Source: Phaeosaccion multiseriatum
Taxonomy: Eukaryota > Ochrophyta, other classes
Reading direction: 5' to 3'
DNA: 64,000 nucleotides
Assembly (NCBI GenBank): GCA_965112735.1
Contig: OZ218950.1
Location: 6,696,001-6,760,000 of the forward strand
Part shown: positions 36,001 through 44,435 of the stretch, one piece after another
Layout: every line of letters starts with the position of its first letter
Numbering within the stretch: position 1 is the stretch's first letter
Translations under genes and position numbers: made by a program
The notes under the pieces: generated by a model
What the model saw: only the letters and a program-made list of their open reading frames with translations
Told to the model about the DNA's origin: nothing
Database searches by the model: none

Positions 36001-38398
36001 CTCCCTCCCTCCCTTCCTCCTCCCTCCCCGCACCACAGCCAACTTGCTCTACTTCTGGTTCGGTAAGTGGTGGTTCGACTAGCCATCTGTAAAAGGCCAT
36101 TTGTGTAAGTGAGGGTCTCGTAGTATTGTAAGTGGGCTACATCGGCACCCATGGACACACACTATCTCCCGCCGCCTCCCCTCCAGAGACAGAGAGAGAG
36201 AGAGAGGCCTCTCTAAACCCGCACGTGGGCCTTTGAGACCACACAATCAGTTACAAGATGGAAAGATTGTTTCTGGCCCTGATGACCACACACAATCACT
36301 CACGAGGTCTTTCTGGCCCCTCTGCCCTTACATCCCTACGTATACATATGTACTTAGTAATGTAAATACACCGCCTGTCTGTGTGCCTCTGCGCAGCCCC
36401 GACGCTCTCCTATCAGATGGAATACCCTCGAACAGAGAGAGTCTCGTGCCGGAGAGTGTTCGGCCTGCTGCTCCGGATGATCCTGTTTGGAGCTCTCACC
36501 ATCTTTATCATCGGGCAGGTGAGGGAGTTGGTGATACAGAAGGAACATGGACTGAGTTGGGATGAGATGAAGGGAAGGGAGGTGGGGTGGGGTGGACAGG
36601 AGAGGGAGCACGACTGATGAATGACGAGAGATGAGGTGAACATTGGATGGGGTGCTTTGTGTGTGTGGCCTGCGTGTCCTGCGTGTCCTGCGCCGCCCCG
36701 CTTCTTCCTCAAGTGCGCTCCTTCTTTGCCTCCGTCCACTGCCATCCACTGCCCTCCCTCCTCCCCTCCTCTGCTTTCCCTCTCGTGCGTGTGACTTGTG
36801 TGCGTCCGTGCGTGCGTGCGTGCGTGGGTGCGTGCGTGGCTCACCTCACACAGAGCATAATGCCGACAGTGCAGAAGACGTACTTGCCCATCGAGGAGTC
36901 TGACTATATCAGCACGGTAAGAGAGAGAGACAGAACACACACACAGCCGCACCATATACCTCCATGCTGACCCTCCATGCTCCTCCTGTAGGCCTCCCCT
37001 ACTGCTGTATCACCAACTGCTGCTGCCGCTGCTCTCCTGCTTCCCCTTGACTCTTGACCATGCAACGCAATGCAATGCTTCTCTTGTCTACCCTCTGCCC
37101 ATATGCCTGTCTCGTCGGCTCTCTGCCCATATGCCTGCCTCTCGCCTCTCTCCCTCATGCCCACATCCAGATTGAGCATCTCCTGTCTCTCGCAGCCCCC
37201 AATACATACGTATGGCTCCTGGGATTTTACGTCTTCTTCCACCTCCTTCTCAACCTCCTGAGTGAGGTGTTGCGCTTCGGAGATCGCATCTTCTACAGGG
37301 ATTGGTGGAACGCAAGAGACATTGAGGTGGGTGCTAGGGGGAGGGGGAGGAGGAGAAGGAGGAGGAGGGAGGGGCAGGGAGGAGGAGGAGGAGGAGGAGG
37401 AGGAGGGGGGAGGGGCAGGGAGGAGGAGGAGGAGGAGGAGGAGGAGGAGGAGGGGGGAGGGGCAGGGAGGAGGAGGAGGAGGAGGAGGAGGAGGAGGAGA
37501 GGCGGGAAGGAGGAGGCAGGAGGACGAAGACCGAAAAGAGGAGGAAAGGAGGTGCTGAGGGGTTACGGGAGCTTTGGTGATGGTGATGGAAGGGGAGGGT
37601 GAGGGAGCCTTGGTGATGGTGATGGTGATGGAAGGGGAGGGTGAGGGGCGACTTATGTTTTTGTGTGTGCCTTTCCTACTGTCCTCTCTGCCGATGCCGA
37701 CCTTTGCTTGCTCCCCCCCCCCCTCCTTGTCCCCATCCACTGCCATCCCCCCCCTTCTCCCCTCTCGAGCAGCAATATTGGCGTTTGTGGAACGCTCCCG
37801 TGCACTTGTGGATGGTGAGTGTGAGAGGGTGTGAGTGGGGGTGAGTGGGTGTGAGTGGGTGTGAATGAGTATGAGTGGGAGTGAGTGGGTGTGATTGAGT
37901 GTGAGTTGGTGTGAGTGAGGGTGAGTGTGAGTGTCAGGACAGTGGGACTGCAATGAGTGTGATTGGGTGTGATTGAGCGTGAATGCGTTTGATTGGGTGT
38001 GATTGAGAGGGGCTTGGGAGGGGGGGGTGGGATCGGGTCATATGAAGCGCACACATGATGCAGGTGTGATGTCAAGCACGGGGTGCGCATGAGGACACCC
38101 TTCATCTGCTCCCTCCTGTCCCTCCCTACCCGTACCCCCCCCACCCACCCATCCACTCCATGTTGTGTTCTCGTCCTCGACGGCCGCTTTCCCACGCCAC
38201 CCCCGTCCTCTCTCGAATACACTGAAACCGAAACTGAAACTGACACGGAATCCCCCCCAAACTCCTTTTCTCTGCGACAGGTCCGGCATCTCTACTTCCC
38301 GTGTCTAAGAGCAGGTGCGGTGCAATGTGCAGTCAAGGGCTACGCATGAGACAAAGTGCTGCAAGTGAGCCTGCTGCTGCTGCTCCTGCTGCTTGTTG

Positions 38399-38429
<31 letters not shown>

Positions 38430-38971
38430 CGCTGCTGCTGCTGCTGCTACTACTGCTATTGCTACTTCTACTACTACCGCTGCTGCTTCTACTGCTGCTG
38501 CACTCTTTGTCTTGAACCACGGATCAGCCCTCGAGTTTGAATTCCAGTTCCAGTCCAGCTCTAAATATATTCCCACACCTTACTCCCAACCCTGCCGCTG
38601 TATCACCCACTGCTGCTGCTGCTGTATCACCAACTGAAGGGCTTGGCAAGAAGACAACTAGCGCCCTCTGCTTCATGGTCAGCGCCTTCTTCCACGAGCT
38701 CCTCATCTCAGTGCCCTTCCGAATGATCAGGTACGTGCGTGCGTGCGTGCGTGCGTGCGTGCGTGGGTGTGTGAGTGCGTGCAAGCAGTCACAGTTGTCG
38801 ATTGCCTCTTCCCTTGGTGGTGATATGCCTTGGTTGGTGGTGGTGTGGCGTCAGCCTCATGCCTTGAAATGGTCCTGCGCCAGGGAAGCGCCATTCTCTC
38901 TTTGTTTGCCAGCAAGGAAGTATTCTATCTACCCACCCACAGAATCCACCTTGTCACCCCTCTCTGTCTGT

Positions 38972-39008
<37 letters not shown>

Positions 39009-39852
39009 TGTCTATCTGTCTGTGTGTCTGTCTGCCTGTCTGCCTGTCTGTCTGTCTGTCTGTCTGCCTGTCTGTGTGTCTGTCTGTCTGTCTGCCTGTC
39101 TGCCTATCTGTCTGTCTGTCTGCCTGTCTGTCTGTCTGTCTATACCGTCCCCTGCTCCCGCCCCCTGACGTCACTCGCTCTCTCCTCTCTGTCTCCCTCC
39201 CCCTTACGAAACTTCCTTTCCTTTCTCCTCTCCTTCTCTCTCTCTCGGTGTGTGTGTGTTTGCAGGTTTTACGCCTTCTTCGGTATGCTTGCCAACATCC
39301 CTTTGGCTCCAATCACGAAGAGCCTATCGAATCTCAGCCTCTTTGGAGGGGACAGCCAAATCGGCAACTGGTAAGTAGCCGTGAGGAACGGCACTCCGAG
39401 ATGCTTGACATGGGGGGAGGTGTAGATGACTGCTTGACATGGGAATGGGTGTCAAGTGAAAGTGAAGCAGATTGTGAGGGGAGTGACGTGAGAGTGAAGT
39501 CAGTCAATGAATGCGAGTTGAGCGGTCGGCTCCTCGCGTTGGCCCTCATTCGTTCCTCCTCCTCTCCTCATCCTTCCCCTCGCTGCCCTCTTCTCTTTGT
39601 TGCTCCGTACTCTCTCTCTTGTTTTTGTTGCTCCTTTTGCCCTCTCTGTTGCGATGGCAATCAATGTGTGGCAGGGTGTTTTGGCTCGCGTTTTGTGTCC
39701 TCGGTCAGCCCATGTCCCTCTTGCTCTGTAAGTGGCGGCGCAGCTGCGAGGGGTGATTCGTGTTGTTGTTCGGGCCTTGCGTGTGCCGTTAACCCAGAAC
39801 ACAAACATAAAAACACACACGCACACATGCACACACACATACATACACATAC

Positions 39853-39919
<67 letters not shown>

Positions 39920-40123
39920 GGGCAACTCTGGCTAGTACCACATGTAGGGTCGATTTCACCCTCCTCCCTACCTCTCTCTCTCCCTCCTTCTCACTCTCTC
40001 CCCCTCCCTTTCTCTCCCCCCCCCCTTCTCTCTCATACAGACTACTACGACTACTGCTCCGTACACACCTGCGACAACCCCTTCCTCATGGGAGGACAGC
40101 TTCACGCTCAGACTCTAACCTGA
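27007..40123 (+). CDS. DGAT1: ACBP-PH-DGAT1 fusion (acyl-CoA:diacylglycerol acyltransferase)
   Basis: 28 exons join in frame to 1,041 residues: 27007-27084, 27397-27532, 27912-28003, 28248-28713, 29272-29401, 29866-29929, 30114-30237, 30546-30673, 31569-31656, 31766-31860, 32159-32245, 32882-33031, 33398-33484, 33802-33921, 34384-34437, 34684-34788, 35039-35101, 35445-35730, 36039-36062, 36397-36518, 36854-36916, 37171-37326, 37773-37814, 38281-38314, 38640-38730, 39266-39370, 39675-39727, 40041-40123. Residues 1-102 are an acyl-CoA-binding domain (LYGLFKAAEKGPC, TKWSAWREAS, AEAKKRYIALA). Residues 103-257 are acidic/Gly-rich, then coiled coil. Residues 258-435 are a split PH domain (LSGWLYRWSEKD ... 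DEQAAKIWMDALL). Residues 497-1041 are the DGAT1 MBOAT domain, with NYRGFLNL, LKLVSYAH, FYRDWWN and the catalytic His about 950 in SAFFHE. It makes triacylglycerol from acyl-CoA and diacylglycerol in the ER membrane. Confidence 0.92.
28072..28247 (+). repeat. (CTC)n array forming the polypyrimidine tract of an acceptor
   Basis: About 170 bp of CTC/CCT repeat ends directly at CCTCCAG|ATT, the acceptor of exon 4 of the ACBP-PH-DGAT1 gene. Confidence 0.9.
28795..29262 (+). repeat. CT-rich degenerate repeat in an intron
   Basis: CTCTCTCCCTCTGTTTCTCACA-like units (about 20-40 bp, variable) fill intron 4 up to the acceptor at 29271. Long open frames here are Ser/Leu low complexity and not coding. 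Confidence 0.8.
30079..30106 (+). repeat. Double TGAAAC-family motif near an acceptor
   Basis: Contains ACTGAAACCGAAAAGTGAAC then TGAAACTG. It ends 7 bp before the acceptor CAG of exon 7. See the dispersed TGAAACTGAAAC family. Confidence 0.7.
30783..31003 (+). repeat. 19-bp minisatellite in DGAT1 intron 8
   Basis: About 11-12 copies of AGCCGCTCTACCTCTATCT with single-base variants (TATCAAG, TATCTGG, GCTGAACCCATAT). Confidence 0.9.
31064..31085 (+). repeat. Dispersed cassette copy (intron)
   Basis: CTGCTGTATCACCATCTGCT in intron 8 of the ACBP-PH-DGAT1 gene. One base differs from consensus (A to T in CCAAC). Confidence 0.85.
31140..31560 (+). repeat. (CTCTCTCC)n pyrimidine array before an acceptor
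   Basis: CTCTCTCCCTCC-type units over about 400 bp, ending 8 bp before the acceptor of exon 9 (31568). Confidence 0.85.
33921..34165 (+). repeat. (GGGA)n array grown from a 5' splice site
   Basis: Starts as GTGAGTGAGTGAGGGAGGG at the donor of exon 14 and continues as GGGA/GTGA units for about 240 bp. Confidence 0.85.
35102..35240 (+). repeat. 19-bp tandem repeat containing a splice-donor sequence
   Basis: Seven copies of AGTGAGTGGGACGGCACAC beginning at the true donor of exon 17 (AGG|GTAAGTGAGTGGG). Each junction recreates CACA|GTGAGT. Confidence 0.9.
36522..36541 (-). repeat. Dispersed cassette copy (intron, at donor)
   Basis: AGGGAGTTGGTGATACAGAA starts three bases into intron 20 of the ACBP-PH-DGAT1 gene. 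The only intronic copy in this gene in the opposite orientation. Confidence 0.85.
37001..37030 (+). repeat. Dispersed cassette copy (intron)
   Basis: CTGCTGTATCACCAACTGCT with flanking CTG units in intron 21. Perfect consensus. Confidence 0.9.
37814..38010 (+). repeat. GTGAGTGG/GTGTGATT repeat grown from a 5' splice site
   Basis: Intron 23 begins GTGAGTGTGAGAGGGTGTGA and continues as GGGTGTGAGT-like units. A further G-rich run lies at 38005-38030. Confidence 0.75.
38221..38243 (+). repeat. TGAAACTGAAAC-family motif in an intron
   Basis: ACTGAAACCGAAACTGAAAC, 37 bp before the acceptor of exon 24. Confidence 0.75.
38594..38639 (+). repeat. Two cassette copies, the second supplying a splice acceptor
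   Basis: GCTGTATCACCCACTGCTG (38594-38613) and CTGCTGTATCACCAACTGAAG (38619-38639) end intron 24. The phase-compatible acceptor is the AG at 38638-38639, the last two bases of the second copy (CAACTGAAG|GGC). Confidence 0.85.
38950..39143 (+). repeat. (CTGT/CTGC)n tetranucleotide array in an intron
   Basis: Long run of CTGC and CTGT units in intron 25 of the ACBP-PH-DGAT1 gene. Confidence 0.9.
39815..39918 (+). repeat. (CA)n array in an intron
   Basis: Imperfect then perfect CA repeat in intron 27, upstream of the acceptor at 40040. Confidence 0.9.
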
Positions 40124-40811
40124 CACTGACACCAAGTGACACAGAGGCCTTCAGAGGCCTCCAGAGGCGGAGGGCGCTGCACCCGACGAGGTCCCTAGGG
40201 TGGGACAGGCTTATCATACCCTCTCTTTCAAGTCTGAGTCAGACTGAGGGAGAAAAAGGATTTTACCATCAGCAGCGATTGAAAGAGAGGCACACATCAT
40301 CATGGATCGGCCCAGCTGAATCCATCCTGTGCTTCTCTGCTGAACTGGTGTGTGTGTGTAGGGGAGGGGCTGATTTAGTCTCCATAATCAATGGTATGAC
40401 ACTCCTCCCTGAGTGTCCCTACAGAAGTTTCCCTTCCACCCGATTGATTGTTGGGTCTGGTCTTGTCACACGGGGTCCTCAGAGCCTCACTGTCTGGCGA
40501 CGCCTACATCACAGGCCACCTCACACAGCTTATTGGAGGAAAACATTATTGACTTGATAGGAATGAGTATCACAAGGATTCGCCCTACACTAGTTCACGC
40601 GTTCCCCCTCCACGTTTCACACTTGGCGAGTGCCCCCGCCCGATGGCCTCCATCCTATCGTAATATACAACAAGCCTCCATCCTCTGCTCTTCTTCCTCT
40701 CGTTCTTTGTTCCCGTAGTAAGGACCTTGGGTAGAATAACACTGGCGTGAGTTTTGACAGGGGTGGCAGGAGGTCGTGGCGAGGGAAGGAGGCAGCACCG
40801 CCTGCGGCAAA
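40124..40811. other. Intergenic region between DGAT1 fusion and YqgF gene
   Basis: Same-strand spacer. It contains the TTATTGACTTGATAGGAAT element (40548-40566) and its AAGGATT partner. No gene seen. Confidence 0.5.
40546..40582 (+). repeat. Copy of dispersed TTATTGACTTGATAGGAAT-type element
   Basis: Contains ATTATTGACTTGATAGGAAT and, 9 bases later, AAGGATTCG. It lies about 240 bp upstream of the YqgF start codon. Confidence 0.6.
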
Positions 40812-41405
40812 ATGACTCCACTGTGGGCGGCAGCCGCAGCCCCGAGCCCCTCTCCAACTAGGGTGTCGCTGCTCATCGTGCTGGTCTTTGTGGTGTTTCC
40901 AGGGCATCTACTGGCCTTCCTTTCGTCACCGAGAGCGGCGGCAAAACTGGTGCGATGGCCACAGAATGCACTCCAAAGCGGGGAGGGAGGGGCCACGAGA
41001 ATAAGGACGAACAACAGCAGAAGCAGCAGCAGGTGTGGACTACGAATGAAAGTCTTTGAAGGTGCGAAGACCATCGCGGTGGACTATGGTACCAAACGTG
41101 CGGGCTTGGCCATCAGTATGGGCATGCACCCGCGGCCCGTCACGACCATTCCCAACCTTAAAGGAGACCGCCACTTGGCCAAGAAGGTCATGCTGCACGG
41201 GCGGGTGGAAGACACCACCAACTTCATCGTGGGGCTCCCCCTGGACGTGGACGGGGAGGAGAACTATATGACGGAGTTGACGAGGGCCTTCGCCCTAGAG
41301 CTTGCCAATTCACTGGCCCTCGCAGGCACCAAGGCGAAGGCAAGTAGAGCGGGGGTTTTGGAAATAGGAGGGGGCGCAGACTCACTCCATAGAGAGCTTG
41401 TTCGC

Positions 41406-41445
<40 letters not shown>

Positions 41446-42581
41446 GTGGTGGTGGTAGTGATGGTCCTTCCTGTCGGGCCCTTTAGGTCTTTGTTTCTGC
41501 CACTCTCCTCTGTGAGAGTCCTCTTCTGTACCCTTTCTTATGTACCCTTCCCTACAATCCACCAAGATGCTCGCACTATCCTGGACGCCGAACCCTTGAC
41601 CGTGACCCTGACCCTCTGAGTCCTCACCCTCACCCTCTCCCTCACCCCCACCCTCACCCCCACCCTGACCCTGACCCTGACCCTGACCCTGACCCTGACC
41701 CTTACCCTCACCTTAACTTGTTTAGGTGTACATGTGGGACGAGCGTTACACGTCTAAAATGGCCGAGGCGTGGGCTGAGAATAAGGACAAGAGCTCCGGC
41801 GACAAGGACTCTCTAGCCGCCGTCAGCATGCTGCAGGACTACTTTGAGGTGCGTCGCGTGGGCCCGTGCGTACGTTTTGTGTCTTATCTTAGCCGGCTGG
41901 GCGAGTGTCGGGGTGGAGAGAGGGGTGGGGGGCGAAGAGAGTGGAGAGAGGAAGAGAGGGGGAGAGGAGAAGAGGGAGGAGGCATGAGAGGGAGAGGGGT
42001 GGAGAGAGGGGGGGAGGGAGAGGGAAAGACAAAAATGGGAGGAGAGAGAGAGAGAGAGCGAGAGAGGAGGAGATGGATATGTATTGAGAGGGAGAGAAAC
42101 AGAGGAGGGGAGAGAGGTATACAGAGAGAACGCAGAAAGACGAAAGGACGGAGAGAGAGGGGCAAGCCTGAAACTGAAACTGGTCGCTACACGGCCCCTC
42201 CCTCACCTTTCCTCCCCTCCCCGCCTTCTTCTCTCCTCCTGCCCTCCCCAGACGGAGGGTCGAGGGGCGGAGCGTGTGAAGGTGGACGATGCCACGCGAG
42301 AGATTGTGACCAAGAGGCTGCTGGCGTCGGCAGCGAGCGCCAAGGCCGGCAGACAGGCAGAGAGGAGGAGGGAGCGGACGCTGGAGAGAGTGGACAATGG
42401 AGGAAGAAAGACGCGCCTACCAAGGGGGGCGGCTCCCCCTGGATCGGCCACCGGTGCGGCCATAGCAGGTAGGGGGGCATCAGCGGCGGTGAGAACAAAA
42501 GCAGCAGCAGCAGCAGCAGCAGCAGGAGCAGCGGCAACAGTTGGTGATACAGCTGGGCAAGAGCAGCATGAGCAGACCTGA
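40812..42581 (+). CDS. ruvX: Plastid-type YqgF/RuvX Holliday-junction resolvase-like nuclease
   Basis: Three exons, 40812-41339, 41726-41848, 42252-42581, give 326 residues in frame. The N-terminus is a signal peptide (SLLIVLVFVVFPGHLLAF) with AF at its end, so import into the complex plastid is likely. RNase H-fold motifs of the YqgF family are intact: VDYGTKRAGLAIS at about 89-101, FIVGLPLDVDG near 137, and WDERYTS near 180, followed by KDSLAAVSMLQDYFE. The two Asp and the Glu of these motifs are the expected metal ligands. Bacterial homologues are about 140 residues and act in 16S rRNA maturation or resolve junctions. Here a basic C-terminal extension of about 110 residues ends in an Ala run and the cassette ATVGDTAG before the stop. 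Intron 1 has a GC donor (AAG|GCAAGT). A splice at about 42470 into further exons cannot be excluded. Confidence 0.85.
41590..41720 (+). repeat. Interstitial CCCTGA telomere-like array
   Basis: CCCTCA, CCCCCA and then at least six perfect CCCTGA units in YqgF intron 1, ending close to the acceptor TTTAG. Confidence 0.8.
42534..42553 (+). repeat. AVGDTA cassette copy (coding)
   Basis: CAACAGTTGGTGATACAGCT after a GCA array, in frame near the C-terminus of the YqgF protein (ATVGDTAG). Confidence 0.9.
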
Positions 42582-43585
42582 CTAGACTAGGTACAGCGGA
42601 TGACGAGGGCCATATCATGCATGCAGCAGAAGGACTTGACTCTTCCTTTGACGGACAGAGCGTACGGCAGCGGCGGCGGCGGCTGCGGCTGCCAAAGAGC
42701 GGTGGAACCCCGCTCGTCGGGAGATGTGTGCGTTGCGCACCCACCCACCCGCCCATCCACCCACCCACCCACCCATCCACCTCGACAGCAACAACAACAG
42801 CGACGAGGAGAGGGGAGAGCAGCGCCCAAGAGTTCCGCAGGGCAGAGAGAGAGATAGAGAGAGAGGGGGAGAGAGACAGGGGCAAGCAAAGTGAGCGCTT
42901 GAGCCAGGAGCTCAACCCAGAGCAGAACGAGCCGCAGCCACTGCAGATGGCACTCGATGGAAGAAGAGGTGGGGCGTCCTCTGACGCTAGCGCAGAGCAA
43001 CCGAGGCCCGTGCGCACGCTTAATGTACGCAGGTACTTCTGGCCCTGACGCACGCTAATGCACGCAAGAAGTTGTGGCCCTGAGGCACTAGCCAGTGGGG
43101 ACAACAGCGCTGCTTCGCGTGAGGAAGGGTCGTGAAAGAGAGGGAGGAAGACGGCGACCCCCTTGCGTGTGTGTGTTGAGAAACGCCAGTCCCACTGCCG
43201 AAAGGGCCAAAGGGTGCTTGGCCCTGCATCGACGCCTCTGCTGTTCTTGGGCGTCCCCGCGCGGCGACCCAAGCACGAAAAGGGCGAGGCGTGCCATGCT
43301 CCACTGCCGTCACGCAGCAACCAAAACCCTCCTCCCAAAGTGCATTTTTAATAATCAAAAATCAAAAATCAAATGTGTTGATGCTGTTGCCCCCTTCCTT
43401 CTCCCCGGGATGATGAAACGGTACAGAGAGCTCAATAGAAACCGAGGCATCGTCGCGTGGGCGAGGGAAGGTTCTATTCTATACAAATCAGCCATATCAT
43501 GTGATACTTAACGAAGTCCCTGCTGCGTGTGAAGCTTGAAGCTCATGCAGTGTGCTGCTATCTACCTTGTATGAAGTTTGACACT
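42582..43585. other. Convergent intergenic region
   Basis: Between the YqgF gene (+) and the DJ-1-like gene (-). It holds a CCCA array (42739-42780), GAGA-rich DNA, an imperfect tandem duplication of about 38 bp (43012-43089, GCACGCTTAATGTACGC / GCACGCTAATGCACGC) and a short AATCAAAA repeat near 43352-43374. No gene seen. Confidence 0.5.
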
Positions 43586-44287
43586 CTATGCAGAGCCCAG
43601 GGCCTCGGCAATCTTTACTGCCACGGCCATCGACGACTGAGGGTTCTGACCTGTGATGAGCTTACCGTCGACTACTGCATTCACCCCCCAGGCATCAACG
43701 CTCTCGTATATACCGCCAAGCCCACTCAGGGCCGTCTGGGTGAGCAGCGGCACCTTGTCGGTAAGGCCGACCTGATCCTCTTCGATGTTGCTGAAGCCGG
43801 TGATCTTCTTGCCCTTTACGATGGGCTCTCCAGAGGCCGGATCGTTGACGCCGATGAGGCCACAGGCACCGTGACAGACAGAGGACACAACACCGCCCTG
43901 GCTGTAGATTGCCTCGGCGATCTCCTTCATAGCAGCGTTGTTGGGGAAGTCGAAGCAGGTGCCGTGGCCTCCAGGCAAGAAAACCGCGGAAAACTCGCCG
44001 GCCTTGGCCGCGTCGATGAAAGTCGAGGCAGCCTTGGTGTCAGCGACAAGGGCCTGCGCTGCAGCATCAGCCTGGAACTTGGCAGTCTCCTCGCCGATGT
44101 AGGGGTCGGCGCAGCTCTTGGCATCCCATGGGACGGCACCACCCGCAACAGAGGCGATGGTCACCTCAAACCCCTGGGAGGAGAGATGATTGTAGGGCGC
44201 AGCCACTTCCTCAAGCCAGCATCCTGTCTCTTCATCAGGGATGCCTTGGACAGCGCTTGTGCAGATGAATAGAACCTTCTTGGGCAT
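43586..44287 (-). CDS. DJ-1/PfpI family protein, HSP31/glyoxalase III-like
   Basis: Intronless, 233 residues from ATG 44287. The fold markers of the DJ-1/ThiJ/PfpI superfamily are present: KKVLFICTSA first strand, PGGHGTCFDF (105-114), and the nucleophile elbow VVSSVCHGACGL with Cys138-His139. Glu26/27 in TGCWLEEVAAPY is placed as in HSP31-type members, where a Glu supports the Cys. The family includes glutathione-independent glyoxalases that turn methylglyoxal into lactate, and stress chaperones. No targeting peptide, so cytosolic. It is the only clearly single-exon conserved gene here, and is head-to-head with the LRR-ROCO gene at 148 bp. Confidence 0.9.
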   Translation of the reverse strand: MPKKVLFICTSAVQGIPDEETGCWLEEVAAPYNHLSSQGFEVTIASVAGGAVPWDAKSCADPYIGEETAKFQADAAAQALVADTKAASTFIDAAKAGEFSAVFLPGGHGTCFDFPNNAAMKEIAEAIYSQGGVVSSVCHGACGLIGVNDPASGEPIVKGKKITGFSNIEEDQVGLTDKVPLLTQTALSGLGGIYESVDAWGVNAVVDGKLITGQNPQSSMAVAVKIAEALGSA

Positions 44288-44435
44288 GGTACGAAGTGGT
44301 GGAGAGAGAGGAGGAGAGAAGAAGGAGAGAGAAGAAGGGAGGGAAGAGGGAAGGTATCCGACGACGGAGAAATTGAGGGGAATCAAAGACGCACATATAT
44401 ATGTTCAGGACGGGCAGGTGTCTGATACCAAAGTG
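44288..44435. promoter_or_regulatory. Shared 5' region of the DJ-1-like gene (-) and LRR-ROCO (+)
   Basis: 148 bp between divergent starts, the shortest such spacer in the window. The part next to the DJ-1-like start is GA-rich. Co-regulation is inferred only. Confidence 0.4.

Noticed and set aside
38537-40123. 528-codon plus-strand frame with Cys/Leu/Val runs
   Set aside because: Mostly CTGT and CA microsatellite read through. The DGAT1 exons inside it join correctly only when the repeats are spliced out.
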